This document shows positions 8,949 through 18,787 of a stretch of 51,399 nt of DNA, in pieces; the first letter of the stretch is position 1, and every line of letters starts with the position of its first letter. The DNA is from SAR116 cluster bacterium AG-390-L20 (lineage in GTDB: Bacteria > Pseudomonadota > Alphaproteobacteria > Puniceispirillales > Marisalimonadaceae). Below the pieces are notes generated by a model. That model did no database searches and was not told the origin of the DNA. It saw only the letters and a program-made list of their open reading frames with translations. Location: NCBI GenBank assembly GCA_003278095.1, contig QCHB01000013.1, forward strand, positions 1 through 51,399. Reading direction: 5' to 3'. The position numbers and the translations under genes were made by a program.

Positions 8949-11126
8949 CTAATTATTCATTCTAGCATTTCTATAATTATGCATTCTCATTAGCTTTTCA
9001 GATGCCTTGTTAATTGTTGTTGATGCTGCGTGAGGTATTGAGGTTCCAGGACCAAAAATGGCGGCAACGCCTGCATCATATAGAAATTGATAATCTTGTG
9101 CAGGAATAACCCCACCACAAATAACAAGAATGTCGTCTGCCTGTTTTCTTTTAAGTTCTTCTATTAGTTCCGGTATTAATGTTTTGTGGCCTGCAGCTAG
9201 AGAAGAGATGCCTATCACATGAACTCCAGATTTAATTGCAAGCTCAACTGCCTCTTTTGGTGTCTGAAACAAAGTACCAATTTCAACAGAAAAACCAATA
9301 TCAGTGAAAGCAGACGCAATTACTTTAGCACCTCTGTCATGTCCATCTTGTCCTAGTTTTGCCATGAAAATTTTAGGGTTCTCGCCTACTATATTTTTAA
9401 AGTTTAATAAAGCATTATCAACCTCATTGAAATCTTCTTTATTAATGTATGCATTTTTATAAACATTTTTTATTACATCTTGTTTAACACCATAGCGACC
9501 ATAAACATCTTCTAGTGCTTGAGAAACTTCACCAACTGTAGCTCTTGCTCTGATAGCAATAATAGTTAAATCTAAAAGGTTACCTGTATTTTCTTTTGCT
9601 GCCTTTTTTAAATTTTCCAAAGCTATTTTTACATCACTAGGATTTCTTGATTTTTTTATCGCAATAATTTTATTTATTTGTTCTTCACGAACTGCATTAT
9701 TATCGATATCTAAAATTTCAATAGGGTCTTGTTGATCAGATTTAAATTTATTTACTCCAACAATTACCTGTTCACCTGAGTCAATTTTTGCCTGACGTTT
9801 AGTAGCAGATATTTCTATTTCAGACTTCGGGAAACCCTCCATTACAGCTACAGTCATACCCCCCATACCCTCAATTTTTTCAATAAGTGCATTTGCCTTA
9901 TCTATTAACTCCTTAGTCATATTTTCAACAAAATAGCTGCCAGCAAGTGGATCAACAGTGTTAGTAATACCACTTTCATGTTGAAGAATTAATTGAGTAT
10001 TTCTTGCTATTTTTGCTGAAAATTCCGTTGGCAATCCTATAGCCTCATCAAATGAATTTGTATGTAATGATTGTGTACCACCTAAAGTAGCAGCTAATGC
10101 CTCAATAGTAGTTCTTATAATATTATTGTATGGATCTTGCTCCTGCAAACTTGCACCAGAAGTTTGACAATGAGTTCTAAGCATTTGAGATTTTGGGTTT
10201 TGACAGTTAAATAATTTTTTTGTCCACTCGGACCATAAATACCTGGCCGCTCTTAATTTAGCAGCTTCCATAAAGAAATTCATTCCAATTGCAAAGAAAA
10301 AAGATAGCCTTGGTGCAAAATCATCAACTAACAAGCCTCTTTTAGAAGCAGCTCTAATATATTCCAAGCCGTCTGCTATTGTAAAAGCTAACTCTTGTAC
10401 TAGAGAAGCGCCTGCTTCTTGCATGTGATAACCAGAAATAGATATAGAGTTAAACTTTGGCATTTGCTTTGAGGTAAAATGAATTATATCTGAAACAATT
10501 CTCATAGAGGGCTCTGGTGGATAGATATAAGTGTTCCTAACCATAAATTCTTTCAAAATATCATTCTGAATAGTTCCACTTAATTTTTCAAGACTAACTC
10601 CCTGCTCTTCGGCGGCAACTATATACCCTGCTAATACAGGAAGAACTGCCCCATTCATAGTCATGGATACAGACATTTTATCAAGAGGAATACCATCAAA
10701 AAGAATTTTCATATCCTCGACACTATCGATTGCGACTCCAGCCTTACCAACATCTCCATAAACTCTTTCATGGTCTGAATCATAACCTCTATGTGTTGCT
10801 AGATCGAAAGCTACAGAAAGACCTTTTTGCCCCGAAGCTAAGTTTTTTTTATAAAATTCGTTTGATTCAGAAGCAGTAGAAAAACCTGCATATTGCCTTA
10901 TTGTCCAAGGTCTTCCTGTATACATTGTTGCTTTTGGGCCCCTGACATAAGGAGCTTCACCTGGATTAGAACCAAGGTGTTTTATCTCTTTATTATCCAA
11001 TTCGGTATAAAGAGGTTTAATATTGATGCCTTCTGGCGTTTCGACTATAATTGCCTCAATATCTTGTTTTTTTAGCTCTTTAAGAGCGTTTTCTTTCCAA
11101 CTTTGTAAATTATTATTTTTTGTCAT
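8949..11126 (-). CDS. Methylmalonyl-CoA mutase (single-chain, B12-dependent)
   Basis: Adenosylcobalamin enzyme that isomerises (R)-methylmalonyl-CoA to succinyl-CoA, feeding propionyl units into the TCA cycle. The N-terminal catalytic TIM barrel includes [16 protein letters not shown] and the active-site segment [11 protein letters not shown] near residue 318. The C-terminal B12-binding domain has the lower-ligand His in [10 protein letters not shown] near residue 595, and later [10 protein letters not shown]. At 725 residues both domains are on one chain, as in homodimeric or large-subunit enzymes; no small subunit or MeaB chaperone gene is in the window. It lies 27 bases after pccA and 25 before prpE, on the same strand. 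Confidence 0.96.
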   Translation of the reverse strand: MTKNNNLQSWKENALKELKKQDIEAIIVETPEGINIKPLYTELDNKEIKHLGSNPGEAPYVRGPKATMYTGRPWTIRQYAGFSTASESNEFYKKNLASGQKGLSVAFDLATHRGYDSDHERVYGDVGKAGVAIDSVEDMKILFDGIPLDKMSVSMTMNGAVLPVLAGYIVAAEEQGVSLEKLSGTIQNDILKEFMVRNTYIYPPEPSMRIVSDIIHFTSKQMPKFNSISISGYHMQEAGASLVQELAFTIADGLEYIRAASKRGLLVDDFAPRLSFFFAIGMNFFMEAAKLRAARYLWSEWTKKLFNCQNPKSQMLRTHCQTSGASLQEQDPYNNIIRTTIEALAATLGGTQSLHTNSFDEAIGLPTEFSAKIARNTQLILQHESGITNTVDPLAGSYFVENMTKELIDKANALIEKIEGMGGMTVAVMEGFPKSEIEISATKRQAKIDSGEQVIVGVNKFKSDQQDPIEILDIDNNAVREEQINKIIAIKKSRNPSDVKIALENLKKAAKENTGNLLDLTIIAIRARATVGEVSQALEDVYGRYGVKQDVIKNVYKNAYINKEDFNEVDNALLNFKNIVGENPKIFMAKLGQDGHDRGAKVIASAFTDIGFSVEIGTLFQTPKEAVELAIKSGVHVIGISSLAAGHKTLIPELIEELKRKQADDILVICGGVIPAQDYQFLYDAGVAAIFGPGTSIPHAASTTINKASEKLMRMHNYRNARMNN

Positions 11127-11153
11127 ATATTTTTCTCGTAGAGTCTGAATTCT

Positions 11154-13229
11154 TTATTTAAATATAAATTCCATTATTATTTGATCAACAGATAAAGTAG
11201 CACCCTCTTCATGATTAATTTTATTAACCATACATTTTTTAGAGGCTATTAAAGTATTTTCCATTTTCATTGCTTCCACAACACATAATGGCTGCCCTTC
11301 GTCTACAATATCATTTTCTTTAACTAAAACTCTAATTAATTTTCCTGGCATTGGACATAATAAAAAATTTGATTTATCAACAATTTTGATTGGTTTCATA
11401 TATTTATAATGTTCAGCAATATGTCTAGGAAGAACAGTTGCTGAGATTGAAATCCCTCTATAAAGAAGATCTAAACTTGGGTTCTGATAGTTTATTCTAC
11501 ACTGAATTTTTTCAGGAAAAGATATTTCATTATTATTATCACGGAAAAGTTTGATGGATGCTGAAACTAACTTTGTAATAAAATCTTTTTGTATATCAAA
11601 AATTAAATATTCATTTGCGATTCCTAAGATCTTTTTTGACGCTATAGGTTGAATTAGTAATCGTATTTCATCTCCAACTTGTTTTTTAATTTTAAAATTT
11701 AGTTTAGAGATGTCTGATACTAATGATTTATAGTTGATGTGAACTTGCCATTCCTCAGAAAAACCTTCTAGACTGTCAAAATCTTTTAATATCTCAGTTA
11801 TATGGTAAGCTAAAATTATAGTGCCCAGTGTCCATTCTTCTTGATTGTTTGGAATAATCCCTTGAAAGCCCTCTTCGTATTCCTCTTGAATGAATGACGT
11901 ACTTAAGTCGGCAGACTTAAATCTTTTACTCCCTAAAATTGCCGACAAAAAAGGTATATTATGATCAATACCCTCAAGCAAAAAATTATCTAGAGCAGAT
12001 TCCATCCTTTTTATAGAAATATCTCTTGTTTCACCCCATGAGCACAATTTGGCAATCATTGGATCATAAAACATAGATACTTCGTCGCCTTCTCTAACTC
12101 CAGTATCATTTCTTATGATTGAACCGTCAGGATATTTTTTTTCTTTAGGTGGATTATATTTGGTTAATCTCCCTATAGAAGGTAAGAAATTTTTATATGG
12201 ATTTTCAGCGTAGATTCTAGTTTCTATAGCTGAACCGTTTAACTTAACATCTTTTTGTGTAATATCTAATTTTTTACCAAATGCTATGTTAATCATCTGT
12301 TCTACAAGGTCGATTTCAGTAATTAATTCAGTGACAGGATGCTCAACTTGCAGACGCGTATTCATTTCTAAAAAATAGAAATTTTTTTCTTTATCTACTA
12401 TAAATTCGACAGTCCCAGCACTTGAATAAGAAACTTTTTTAGATAATTGTACAGCTTGATCACCCATTTTCTTTCTAGTTTGTTCGTCTAGAAAAGGTGA
12501 TGGCGCTTCTTCAATAACTTTTTGATTCCTTCTTTGAATAGAGCATTCTCTTTCACCCAAATATACTATATTACCATAATTATCAGCTAAAATTTGAATT
12601 TCAATATGTCTTGGTTCAGTTATAAACTTTTCAATGAAAATACGTTTATCTCCAAAACTATTTAAAGCCTCACTTTCTGCTCTTTCAAAACTGTCTGATA
12701 CCTCATCTTTTGAAAAAGCAATTCTCATACCTTTGCCGCCACCTCCTGCACTTGCTTTTATCATAACCGGATAACCTATTTCGTCAGCAATTTTAATCGC
12801 TTCAGTCTTATCTTTAATTATACCTATGTGACCTGGAACAGTATTTACATTAGCAGATTGTGCAATTTTTTTTGACTCAATTTTATCACCCATTGAAGCT
12901 ATAGCTGACCTTGAAGGACCAATGAAAATAATTCCAGCTTTATTCAAATCTCCAACAAAATTGGCATTTTCTGATAAAAACCCATATCCAGGATGCAAGG
13001 CGTCACAATTTGTCTCCTTACACGCTTTAATAATTAAATCTGATCTTAAATAACTTTCTGACGCAGAGGAGGCCCCCAAGTGAAAGGCTTCGTCAGCTAG
13101 ACGAACATGTTCAGAATATCTATCCGCATCTGAATAAACAGCAACAGTTTTGATACTCATTTTCCTTGCTGTTTTGATTATTCTACAAGCTATTTCCCCA
13201 CGATTTGCAATTAATATTTTTTTAAACAT
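11154..13229 (-). CDS. pccA: Propionyl-CoA carboxylase, alpha (biotin carboxylase/BCCP) subunit
   Basis: Carries biotin and carboxylates it with bicarbonate and ATP, working with the beta subunit to make (S)-methylmalonyl-CoA. Domains in order: biotin carboxylase N-terminal domain (ILIANRGEIACRI), ATP-grasp with the glycine-rich loop ASAGGGGKGMR near residue 160, the FIEKFITEPRHIEIQ and LEMNTRLQVEHPVTE active-site motifs, a divergent middle (BT-type) domain, and a C-terminal biotinyl domain with EAMKMENT near 651-658, whose central Lys carries biotin. Length 691 is near that of PccA in other alphaproteobacteria. It lies 18 bases after pccB. A 3-methylcrotonyl-CoA carboxylase role is less likely given the mutase next door. 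Confidence 0.94.
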   Translation of the reverse strand: MFKKILIANRGEIACRIIKTARKMSIKTVAVYSDADRYSEHVRLADEAFHLGASSASESYLRSDLIIKACKETNCDALHPGYGFLSENANFVGDLNKAGIIFIGPSRSAIASMGDKIESKKIAQSANVNTVPGHIGIIKDKTEAIKIADEIGYPVMIKASAGGGGKGMRIAFSKDEVSDSFERAESEALNSFGDKRIFIEKFITEPRHIEIQILADNYGNIVYLGERECSIQRRNQKVIEEAPSPFLDEQTRKKMGDQAVQLSKKVSYSSAGTVEFIVDKEKNFYFLEMNTRLQVEHPVTELITEIDLVEQMINIAFGKKLDITQKDVKLNGSAIETRIYAENPYKNFLPSIGRLTKYNPPKEKKYPDGSIIRNDTGVREGDEVSMFYDPMIAKLCSWGETRDISIKRMESALDNFLLEGIDHNIPFLSAILGSKRFKSADLSTSFIQEEYEEGFQGIIPNNQEEWTLGTIILAYHITEILKDFDSLEGFSEEWQVHINYKSLVSDISKLNFKIKKQVGDEIRLLIQPIASKKILGIANEYLIFDIQKDFITKLVSASIKLFRDNNNEISFPEKIQCRINYQNPSLDLLYRGISISATVLPRHIAEHYKYMKPIKIVDKSNFLLCPMPGKLIRVLVKENDIVDEGQPLCVVEAMKMENTLIASKKCMVNKINHEEGATLSVDQIIMEFIFK

Positions 13230-13247
13230 TTTTAACTTCTATAATTA

Positions 13248-14759
13248 TTAAAGGGGAATATTTCCAAATTTTTTATCTGGATTAGTTTGTGTTTTATTTT
13301 TTAATTTTGAAAAAGCTTGTATAAGCCTGTATCTAGAATTACTAGGTATAATAACATCGTCAAGGAAACCCCTCTCGGCAGCTATAAAAGGATTGGCAAA
13401 AGTTTCTTCATAATCCAAAGTTCTTTTTTGAATTTTTGTTGGGTCGTCAAGTTCATCTCTGAATAAAATTTCAACCGCACCTTTAGCGCCCATAACTGCT
13501 ATTTCTGCAGTTGGCCATGCATAGTTTGCATCCCCTCTTAAATGCTTTGAACTCATAACGTCATATGCTCCACCGTAAGCTTTTCTTGTGATTAGAGTAA
13601 CTTTGGGAGTAGTAGCTTCTGCGTACGCAAATAAGAGTTTTGCACCATGCTTAATAATACCACCATACTCTTGAGTAGTACCCGGCATAAAACCTGGAAC
13701 GTCAACTAATGTTAATATAGGAATGTTGAAAGCATCACAAAACCTTACAAATCTTGAAGCTTTTCTGCTGGAATCTATGTCTAAACAACCTGCTAGTACC
13801 ATTGGCTGGTTAGCTACAACACCTATGGTTTCCCCGTCTAATCTTATAAAGCCAATCAAAATATTTTTTGCATAATTTTCTTGTAGTTCAAAAAAATCAA
13901 ACTGATCTGAGACAGATGTAATAAGTTCTTTCATATCATATGGTAAGTTAGGATTTTCAGGTATTAAAGTATCTAAAGAAAGAGATAATCTTTTTTTTGA
14001 GTCTTCAGTCTTTCTCGTTTTTAATTTTTCTGAATTATTTGAAGGTAAAAAACTTAGAAACCTTCTTAAACCCGTTAGAGCCTCAATATCATTATTATAT
14101 GAACCATCTGCAACAGATGAAATTGTTGTATGTGTTTCAGCTCCACCCAACTCTTCTGCAGTTACCTCCTCTGATGTTACAGTTTTTACCACATCTGGTC
14201 CAGTAACAAACATATAACTCGTTCCTTTAACCATAAATGTAAAATCTGTCATAGCTGGTGAATAAACCGCTCCTCCAGCACAAGGTCCCATAATCATTGA
14301 TATTTGTGGAACCACCCCAGAGGCAAGAGCATTTTGAAGAAATACATCTGCATAACCTCCCAATGATTCTACTCCTTCTTGAATTCTAGCCCCACCACTG
14401 TCATTCAAACCAATAATTGGTGCTTTATTTTGAACAGCTAACTTCATTATTTTAACTATTTTTTTTGCATGATCTGAAGATAATGAGCCTCCAAAAACCG
14501 TGAAATCTTGGGCATAGACGTAAATTAATTTTCCATTTACTTTACCAGAGCCAGTTATAACACCATCACCCGGTATGGTTTTTCCATCCATTCCAAAATC
14601 TCTAATACGATGGATTACAAACATATCTGTTTCTTCGAAAGAACCTTCGTCTAAAAGAGTATTAATTCTTTCTCTTGCAGTTAGTTTTCCAAGTGAGTGC
14701 TGTTTTTCAATTCTTTTCTTACCACCCCCTAGACGAGCTTTTTCTCTTCTAGATTGCAA
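13248..14759 (-). CDS. pccB: Propionyl-CoA carboxylase, beta (carboxyltransferase) subunit
   Basis: Transfers the carboxyl group from biotin to propionyl-CoA. Both crotonase-like halves are complete. Landmarks are [20 protein letters not shown] at the N-terminus, the oxyanion-type [12 protein letters not shown] motif, [17 protein letters not shown], and [11 protein letters not shown]. The coordinates given use the TTG at 14759, but that start leaves only seven residues before ARLGGG, fewer than is usual. The frame stays open upstream to a stop at 14807-14805, and AGGGGAG at 14806-14800 points to an ATT at 14792-14790 instead, which would add 11 residues (see findings). It is first gene of the pccB-pccA-mutase-prpE run, divergent from the epimerase. 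Confidence 0.95.
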   Translation of the reverse strand: MQSRREKARLGGGKKRIEKQHSLGKLTARERINTLLDEGSFEETDMFVIHRIRDFGMDGKTIPGDGVITGSGKVNGKLIYVYAQDFTVFGGSLSSDHAKKIVKIMKLAVQNKAPIIGLNDSGGARIQEGVESLGGYADVFLQNALASGVVPQISMIMGPCAGGAVYSPAMTDFTFMVKGTSYMFVTGPDVVKTVTSEEVTAEELGGAETHTTISSVADGSYNNDIEALTGLRRFLSFLPSNNSEKLKTRKTEDSKKRLSLSLDTLIPENPNLPYDMKELITSVSDQFDFFELQENYAKNILIGFIRLDGETIGVVANQPMVLAGCLDIDSSRKASRFVRFCDAFNIPILTLVDVPGFMPGTTQEYGGIIKHGAKLLFAYAEATTPKVTLITRKAYGGAYDVMSSKHLRGDANYAWPTAEIAVMGAKGAVEILFRDELDDPTKIQKRTLDYEETFANPFIAAERGFLDDVIIPSNSRYRLIQAFSKLKNKTQTNPDKKFGNIPL

Positions 14760-14789
14760 CTCTGAGATTATTTCTCTACTTGATTTTTT

Positions 14790-14806
14790 AATAATATTTC
14801 TCCCCT
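14790..14806 (-). promoter_or_regulatory. Strong Shine-Dalgarno ahead of a possible ATT start of pccB
   Basis: On the minus strand AGGGGAG (14806-14800) is followed by AAAT and then two ATT codons (14795-14793 and 14792-14790) in the pccB frame. The second ATT is 7 bases from the Shine-Dalgarno, which is ideal. No ATG, GTG or TTG occurs in frame between this site and the TTG at 14759, 40 bases further on. Confidence 0.5.
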
Positions 14807-14937
14807 AGAGAACTCTATAACACATATTATTTAACAAAACTTAGTAAATTTAACTAGAGATAATCAATATATGTTAATTGAAATATTAATTATAATCTAT
14901 AAAGATAAATAATAAGAATATTTTCTTGGAGAACCTA

Positions 14938-15363
14938 ATGAAGGAAATAATTTCTAGTGTAGGAAAACTAAATCATATCGCTATTGCAGTACCTAATATC
15001 CAAATAGCATCAGATATGTGGAAAAAGGCATTGGGAGCTAATGTAAGTACACCTCAAACATTACATGATCATGGCGTAAAGGTAGTCTTTGTTGAAGCAC
15101 CCAACACAAAAGTTGAGCTACTCGAGCCTTTATATGAAAATAGTCCAATAAGTAAATTTCTTCAAAAAAATCCTAATGGTGGAATGCATCATATTTGTTA
15201 TGAAGTTGAAAATATCAAATCAGCTTCCAAAAGACTTGAGGCAGTTGGTGCCAAAATTTTAGGGGATGGACTGCCTAAAATTGGAGCGCATGGAAATCCA
15301 GTAATATTTTTAGATCCAAAAGATTTTTCAGGAACACTTATTGAATTAGAAGAAGTTAAATAA
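14938..15363 (+). CDS. mce: Methylmalonyl-CoA epimerase
   Basis: Interconverts (S)- and (R)-methylmalonyl-CoA, the step between propionyl-CoA carboxylase and the mutase. It is a small VOC/glyoxalase-fold protein (141 residues) with two beta-alpha-beta-beta-beta modules. Metal-ligand positions are the His in KLNHIAIAV (residue 13), the His of GGMHHICYEV and the final Glu in GTLIELEEV. The frame opens with TTG at 14926, but the ATG at 14938 follows TTGGAG at 6-base spacing and is the likely start. It is divergent from pccB across about 140 bases, so the whole propionyl-CoA to succinyl-CoA route is in one locus. Confidence 0.93.
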   Translation: MKEIISSVGKLNHIAIAVPNIQIASDMWKKALGANVSTPQTLHDHGVKVVFVEAPNTKVELLEPLYENSPISKFLQKNPNGGMHHICYEVENIKSASKRLEAVGAKILGDGLPKIGAHGNPVIFLDPKDFSGTLIELEEVK

Positions 15364-15365
15364 AA

Positions 15366-15875
15366 TTATATATTTTTTTTATAAATTACAGGTGCTCCAC
15401 ATTTTTTACAAACTAAGTTAGGCTTTCTCCTGTGGATTTTTTGTTCCCAGCAATTATTTGCACAAAACCTAACCCACTTATATTCTGAAAACTCCAAATT
15501 ATGACAACGTTTGGCTGAACATCCAAGTTTTTTTGCCATGTTTTTCCAAACCTTGTCGTGACCATGCCTAGGACCTACTAAAGCATGTGCAATTTCATGA
15601 AGTATGGTGTCATTAATATCTAATTCATTTGCATGTTTAATAAAATTTCTTGAGAAAGAAATTTTTTTCTCTGTAAAATGACAAGCACCAGCTCTAACCT
15701 TAGCGTAATCAAGTTCTAATTTCCAATCACAAAGACCAAATTTATCCATTTCTGATCTTGCTAAATTTAAAAAATCTTTAAAAAAACCTAAATCTTTTTG
15801 TTGTTTTTTTCTAGGAAGTGAATAACTTCTCTTTAAATTAAATAATTTTTTTATTTTAGAAAAATATTTTATCAT
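15366..15875 (-). CDS. SprT-like zinc metalloprotein
   Basis: Predicted metallopeptidase-fold protein of the SprT/Spartan-like family; bacterial members are poorly characterised, while eukaryotic relatives cleave DNA-protein crosslinks. The zinc motif HEIAH is at H93-E94-H97, with further His at 104 and 106 (GPRHGHDKVW). A C-terminal zinc-ribbon has Cys at 138, 142, 156 and 159 (FCANNC and VCKKCG). The first 30 residues are basic and probably disordered. Length 169 is normal. It is convergent with the epimerase gene, 2 bases from its stop, and divergent from the ABC ATPase gene. A DNA-repair role here is inference from family only. Confidence 0.85.
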   Translation of the reverse strand: MIKYFSKIKKLFNLKRSYSLPRKKQQKDLGFFKDFLNLARSEMDKFGLCDWKLELDYAKVRAGACHFTEKKISFSRNFIKHANELDINDTILHEIAHALVGPRHGHDKVWKNMAKKLGCSAKRCHNLEFSEYKWVRFCANNCWEQKIHRRKPNLVCKKCGAPVIYKKNI

Positions 15876-15932
15876 TTTGAATATTTATAAAAATACTAGG
15901 GACCATAAATTCTTAAATCTGGATAAACAGAC

Positions 15933-16580
15933 TTGCTTGAATTAAAAAATATAACATTGAAATGGAATTCTCCAAAAGAAAAAATATTTATAAAAGACCT
16001 CAATCTTAAAATTAAAAATGGCGAAATTTTATGTGTTTTTGGAGCAAGTGGTGTAGGTAAATCTTCATTAATAAATATCATTGCTGGTGTATATGAGAAT
16101 GACTTACTATTTGAAGGAGACATAATATTAAATGGAAAAAAATTAAATCAAGTTCCAACTGAAAAACGAAAAATTGGTCTTTTACTACAAGACGGAACAT
16201 TATTTCCTCATTTGACTGTAGAACAAAATATATTATTTGGGATGAATAAAAAACTGTCTTACAAGGAAAAATCTTTATTAATTGCTAAAAATCTTAAAAA
16301 GTCAAATATGGCAAGTTTTGAAGATAGATATCCTCACACTTTGTCCGGAGGGCAAAAAGCAAGAGTTGCTTGTCTTAGAGCAATTTTATCAGAGCCTGAA
16401 GCATTGTTATTGGACGAACCATTTTCATCACTAGACCCAGATCAAAGAAATAGCTTTCGAGAATTTGTAGTTAATAATGTTAGAAATAATAAAATCCCTT
16501 GTTTATTAGTGACCCATGATAAAAATGATAAAATGGTAAGTGACAATAAGCCACTAAACTTAAATATTTTTCAAAATTAA
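15933..16580 (+). CDS. Orphan ABC transporter ATPase (YnjD/ThiQ-like)
   Basis: ATP-binding subunit of an importer-type ABC transporter. Walker A GASGVGKSS is at 37-45, the Q-loop Gln at 86, signature LSGGQ at 137-141, Walker B LLLDEP at 158-163 and the switch His at 195 (VTHDK), so it should be an active ATPase. The segments LLLQDGTLFPHLTVEQN and LSGGQKARVACLRAIL resemble E. coli YnjD and ThiQ. The start must be the TTG at 15933, because a stop lies at 15924-15926; no clear Shine-Dalgarno precedes it. No permease or binding protein is adjacent, so substrate and partners are unknown. Confidence 0.8.
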   Translation: MLELKNITLKWNSPKEKIFIKDLNLKIKNGEILCVFGASGVGKSSLINIIAGVYENDLLFEGDIILNGKKLNQVPTEKRKIGLLLQDGTLFPHLTVEQNILFGMNKKLSYKEKSLLIAKNLKKSNMASFEDRYPHTLSGGQKARVACLRAILSEPEALLLDEPFSSLDPDQRNSFREFVVNNVRNNKIPCLLVTHDKNDKMVSDNKPLNLNIFQN

Positions 16581-16604
16581 AGTTTCTTTGTTTTTTTGTT
16601 AAAA

Positions 16605-16633
16605 TTAATAATCCTTTTCTTAAATAATATAAT
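16605..16633 (+). promoter_or_regulatory. Possible promoter of folE
   Basis: TTAATA at 16605-16610 and a consensus TATAAT at 16628-16633 are separated by 17 bases and lie about 34 bases before the folE start. The -35 matches the consensus at 4 of 6 positions. In such AT-rich DNA chance matches are common, so this is a weak call. Confidence 0.3.
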
Positions 16634-16666
16634 TTGTTAGACATTTATTAAATAATTAAAAGGTGT

Positions 16667-17284
16667 ATGATGAGTTCGTCTATAAATGCTTCAAAATTAA
16701 TATTGGATAATCAAGATAATAAAATTGTTTCCCAAGAAGAAGCTGAACAAGCTGTCAAAACATTGATTCAATACATAGGTGAAAATCCTGAAAGAGAAGG
16801 GTTAATAGAAACACCTAAAAGAGTGATAAAATCATTCAATGAGTTCTATGCAGGTTATAGTCAAGATCCTGAAACATTATTGTCAAAAACATTTGAAGAC
16901 ATTGAAGGCTATGACGATATAGTTCTGCTTAAAAATATTAATTTTGAAAGCCATTGTGAGCATCACATGGTTCCAATAATTGGAAAAGCTTCAATTGGCT
17001 ATTATCCAAACAAAAGAGTTGTTGGAATATCTAAATTAGCCAGAGTTTTAGACGTATTTGCTAAAAGACTTCAAACACAAGAAACTATGACTGCACAAAT
17101 TTTAAATTGTATAGATAAAGCTCTATTACCTCAAGGCACAGCGGTTTTCATAGATGCTGAACATCACTGCATGAGTACAAGAGGTGTTTTAAAAAATGAT
17201 GTGACAATGACCACTAATCAATTCAGTGGTTGTTTTTTAGAAGATGTAAATTTGCAAGATAGATTTTTGAAAATGGTAACTTAA
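16667..17284 (+). CDS. folE: GTP cyclohydrolase I (FolE type)
   Basis: Converts GTP to 7,8-dihydroneopterin triphosphate, the first step of folate (and queuosine precursor) synthesis. Zinc ligands are at C97 and H100 (ESHCEHHM) and C168 (EHHCMSTRG). The family segments NPEREGLIETPKRV, KRVVGISKLAR and QTQETMTAQI are intact. Length 205 is typical. Two ATG codons are adjacent (16667 and 16670), following AAAAGG. The zinc-dependent type IA is clear; this is not FolE2. Confidence 0.96.
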   Translation: MMSSSINASKLILDNQDNKIVSQEEAEQAVKTLIQYIGENPEREGLIETPKRVIKSFNEFYAGYSQDPETLLSKTFEDIEGYDDIVLLKNINFESHCEHHMVPIIGKASIGYYPNKRVVGISKLARVLDVFAKRLQTQETMTAQILNCIDKALLPQGTAVFIDAEHHCMSTRGVLKNDVTMTTNQFSGCFLEDVNLQDRFLKMVT

Positions 17285-17334
17285 TTATATTTGAATATAT
17301 TGGTTTTTAAGGTAAAATTTATAGAAAAATAATC

Positions 17335-18780
17335 ATGAAATTTTCACCAATAATCTATCTGATAGGGATGTTGTTATGCATTCTTTCTCTTTTTATGATG
17401 ATACCTGCTTTTGTAGATTGGTTGTATGGAAATAATGATTGGCCTGCATTTGTTGGTGCATCACTTTTAACTCTATTTGTAGGAACTATTCTTTATCTTT
17501 CTAACAGAGATAGTTCAACCGAACATTTAGAATTAAGGCAAGCATTTTTATTAACAAATAGTGCATGGATATCAATAGCTTTATTTGGCTCTTTACCTTT
17601 TTTATTATCTGAAATTGATATGGGTTTTACTGACGCTATTTTTGAGTCAACTTCTGGAATAACAACCACAGGCGCTACCGTTATCAATAATTTAGAAGCA
17701 ACTTCCCATGGAATTTTGATATGGAGAGCACTACTTCAATGGCTAGGAGGTGTTGGTATTATTGTAATGGCTCTAGCTGTTTTACCCATGCTATCTATAG
17801 GAGGTATGCAACTTTTCAAGACTGAATCTTACGAAACTCCTGACAAAGTTGTTCCTAAAGCTGCAAGTTTTGCAGCTGGAATCAGTATTGTATATATTAC
17901 GTTAACAGTTTTATGGGCATTAATGCTATGGGTTGCTGGAATGCCTCTATTTGACTCAATAGCTCATGCAATGACCACTCTTGCAACAGGAGGATATTCA
18001 ACCAAATCTGATTCTTTAGCAGCATTTAATTCATCTTCCATTGAAATAATTGTAATTTTTGGAATGATAGTTGGCTCGTTACCTTTTGTTCATTATCTAG
18101 CTATAACAAAAAAAGGATTAAAAAACTTATTTAAAGACGATCAAGTAAAATTGTTTTTAACCTTAATAGTTTTTGTTGTTTTGATTGTTTCAATATATTT
18201 AAACTTAAATGATATACCATTTCTTGAAGCTCTAAGATTGGCTTCATTTAATGTTATATCAATAATTACTGGAACAGGTTTTGGTACATCTGACTTTAAC
18301 AATTGGGGGGGGTTTCCTACAACAATTCTTCTTATTCTTATGTTTATAGGAGGATGTGCTGGGTCAACTACTTGTGGTTTAAGAATGGCTAGAATACAAG
18401 TTTTAGTTGCAAACGCAAAAGCTCAAATTTCTAAACTTATTAGACCTCACGCTGTAGTTGTTTCATATTATAATCAAAAACCAATACCAGAAAATGTTGC
18501 TGAGTCTGTCATGGGCTTCTTTTTTTTATATATAATCTCCTTTGCAGTAATAGCCTGCCTTTTGGGGGGATTAGGATTAGATTTAATAACAGCAATCTCA
18601 GGAGCCGCATCAGCAATTGGAAACGTCGGTCCTGGCTTAGGAGACATAATTGGACCATCTGGAACTTATCAGTCTATACCTGAACTTGGTAAATTATTTT
18701 TATGTGCTGGTATGATTTTAGGTAGATTAGAAATTTTTGCTATTTTAGTCATGTTTTCTCCTTTGTTTTGGAAAAATTAA
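17335..18780 (+). CDS. trkH: TrkH-family potassium uptake membrane subunit
   Basis: Channel-like membrane subunit of the Trk potassium uptake system, normally gated by cytosolic TrkA, which is not in this window. The 481 residues form the repeated helix-pore loop-helix units of the family. Selectivity-loop-like segments are seen at STSGITTTGATV, ATGGYSTK, ITGTGFGTSD and SAIGNVGPGLG. Length is typical of TrkH/TrkG. The ATG at 17335 has no obvious Shine-Dalgarno directly before it. It is convergent with hslO, 7 bases apart. Confidence 0.92.
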   Translation: MKFSPIIYLIGMLLCILSLFMMIPAFVDWLYGNNDWPAFVGASLLTLFVGTILYLSNRDSSTEHLELRQAFLLTNSAWISIALFGSLPFLLSEIDMGFTDAIFESTSGITTTGATVINNLEATSHGILIWRALLQWLGGVGIIVMALAVLPMLSIGGMQLFKTESYETPDKVVPKAASFAAGISIVYITLTVLWALMLWVAGMPLFDSIAHAMTTLATGGYSTKSDSLAAFNSSSIEIIVIFGMIVGSLPFVHYLAITKKGLKNLFKDDQVKLFLTLIVFVVLIVSIYLNLNDIPFLEALRLASFNVISIITGTGFGTSDFNNWGGFPTTILLILMFIGGCAGSTTCGLRMARIQVLVANAKAQISKLIRPHAVVVSYYNQKPIPENVAESVMGFFFLYIISFAVIACLLGGLGLDLITAISGAASAIGNVGPGLGDIIGPSGTYQSIPELGKLFLCAGMILGRLEIFAILVMFSPLFWKN

Positions 18781-18787
18781 ATAGAAC

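Noticed and set aside
14809-14937. TATAAT at 14891-14896 as the epimerase promoter
   Set aside because: No acceptable -35 at 16-18 bases; the region is so AT-rich that a lone -10 match is not informative.
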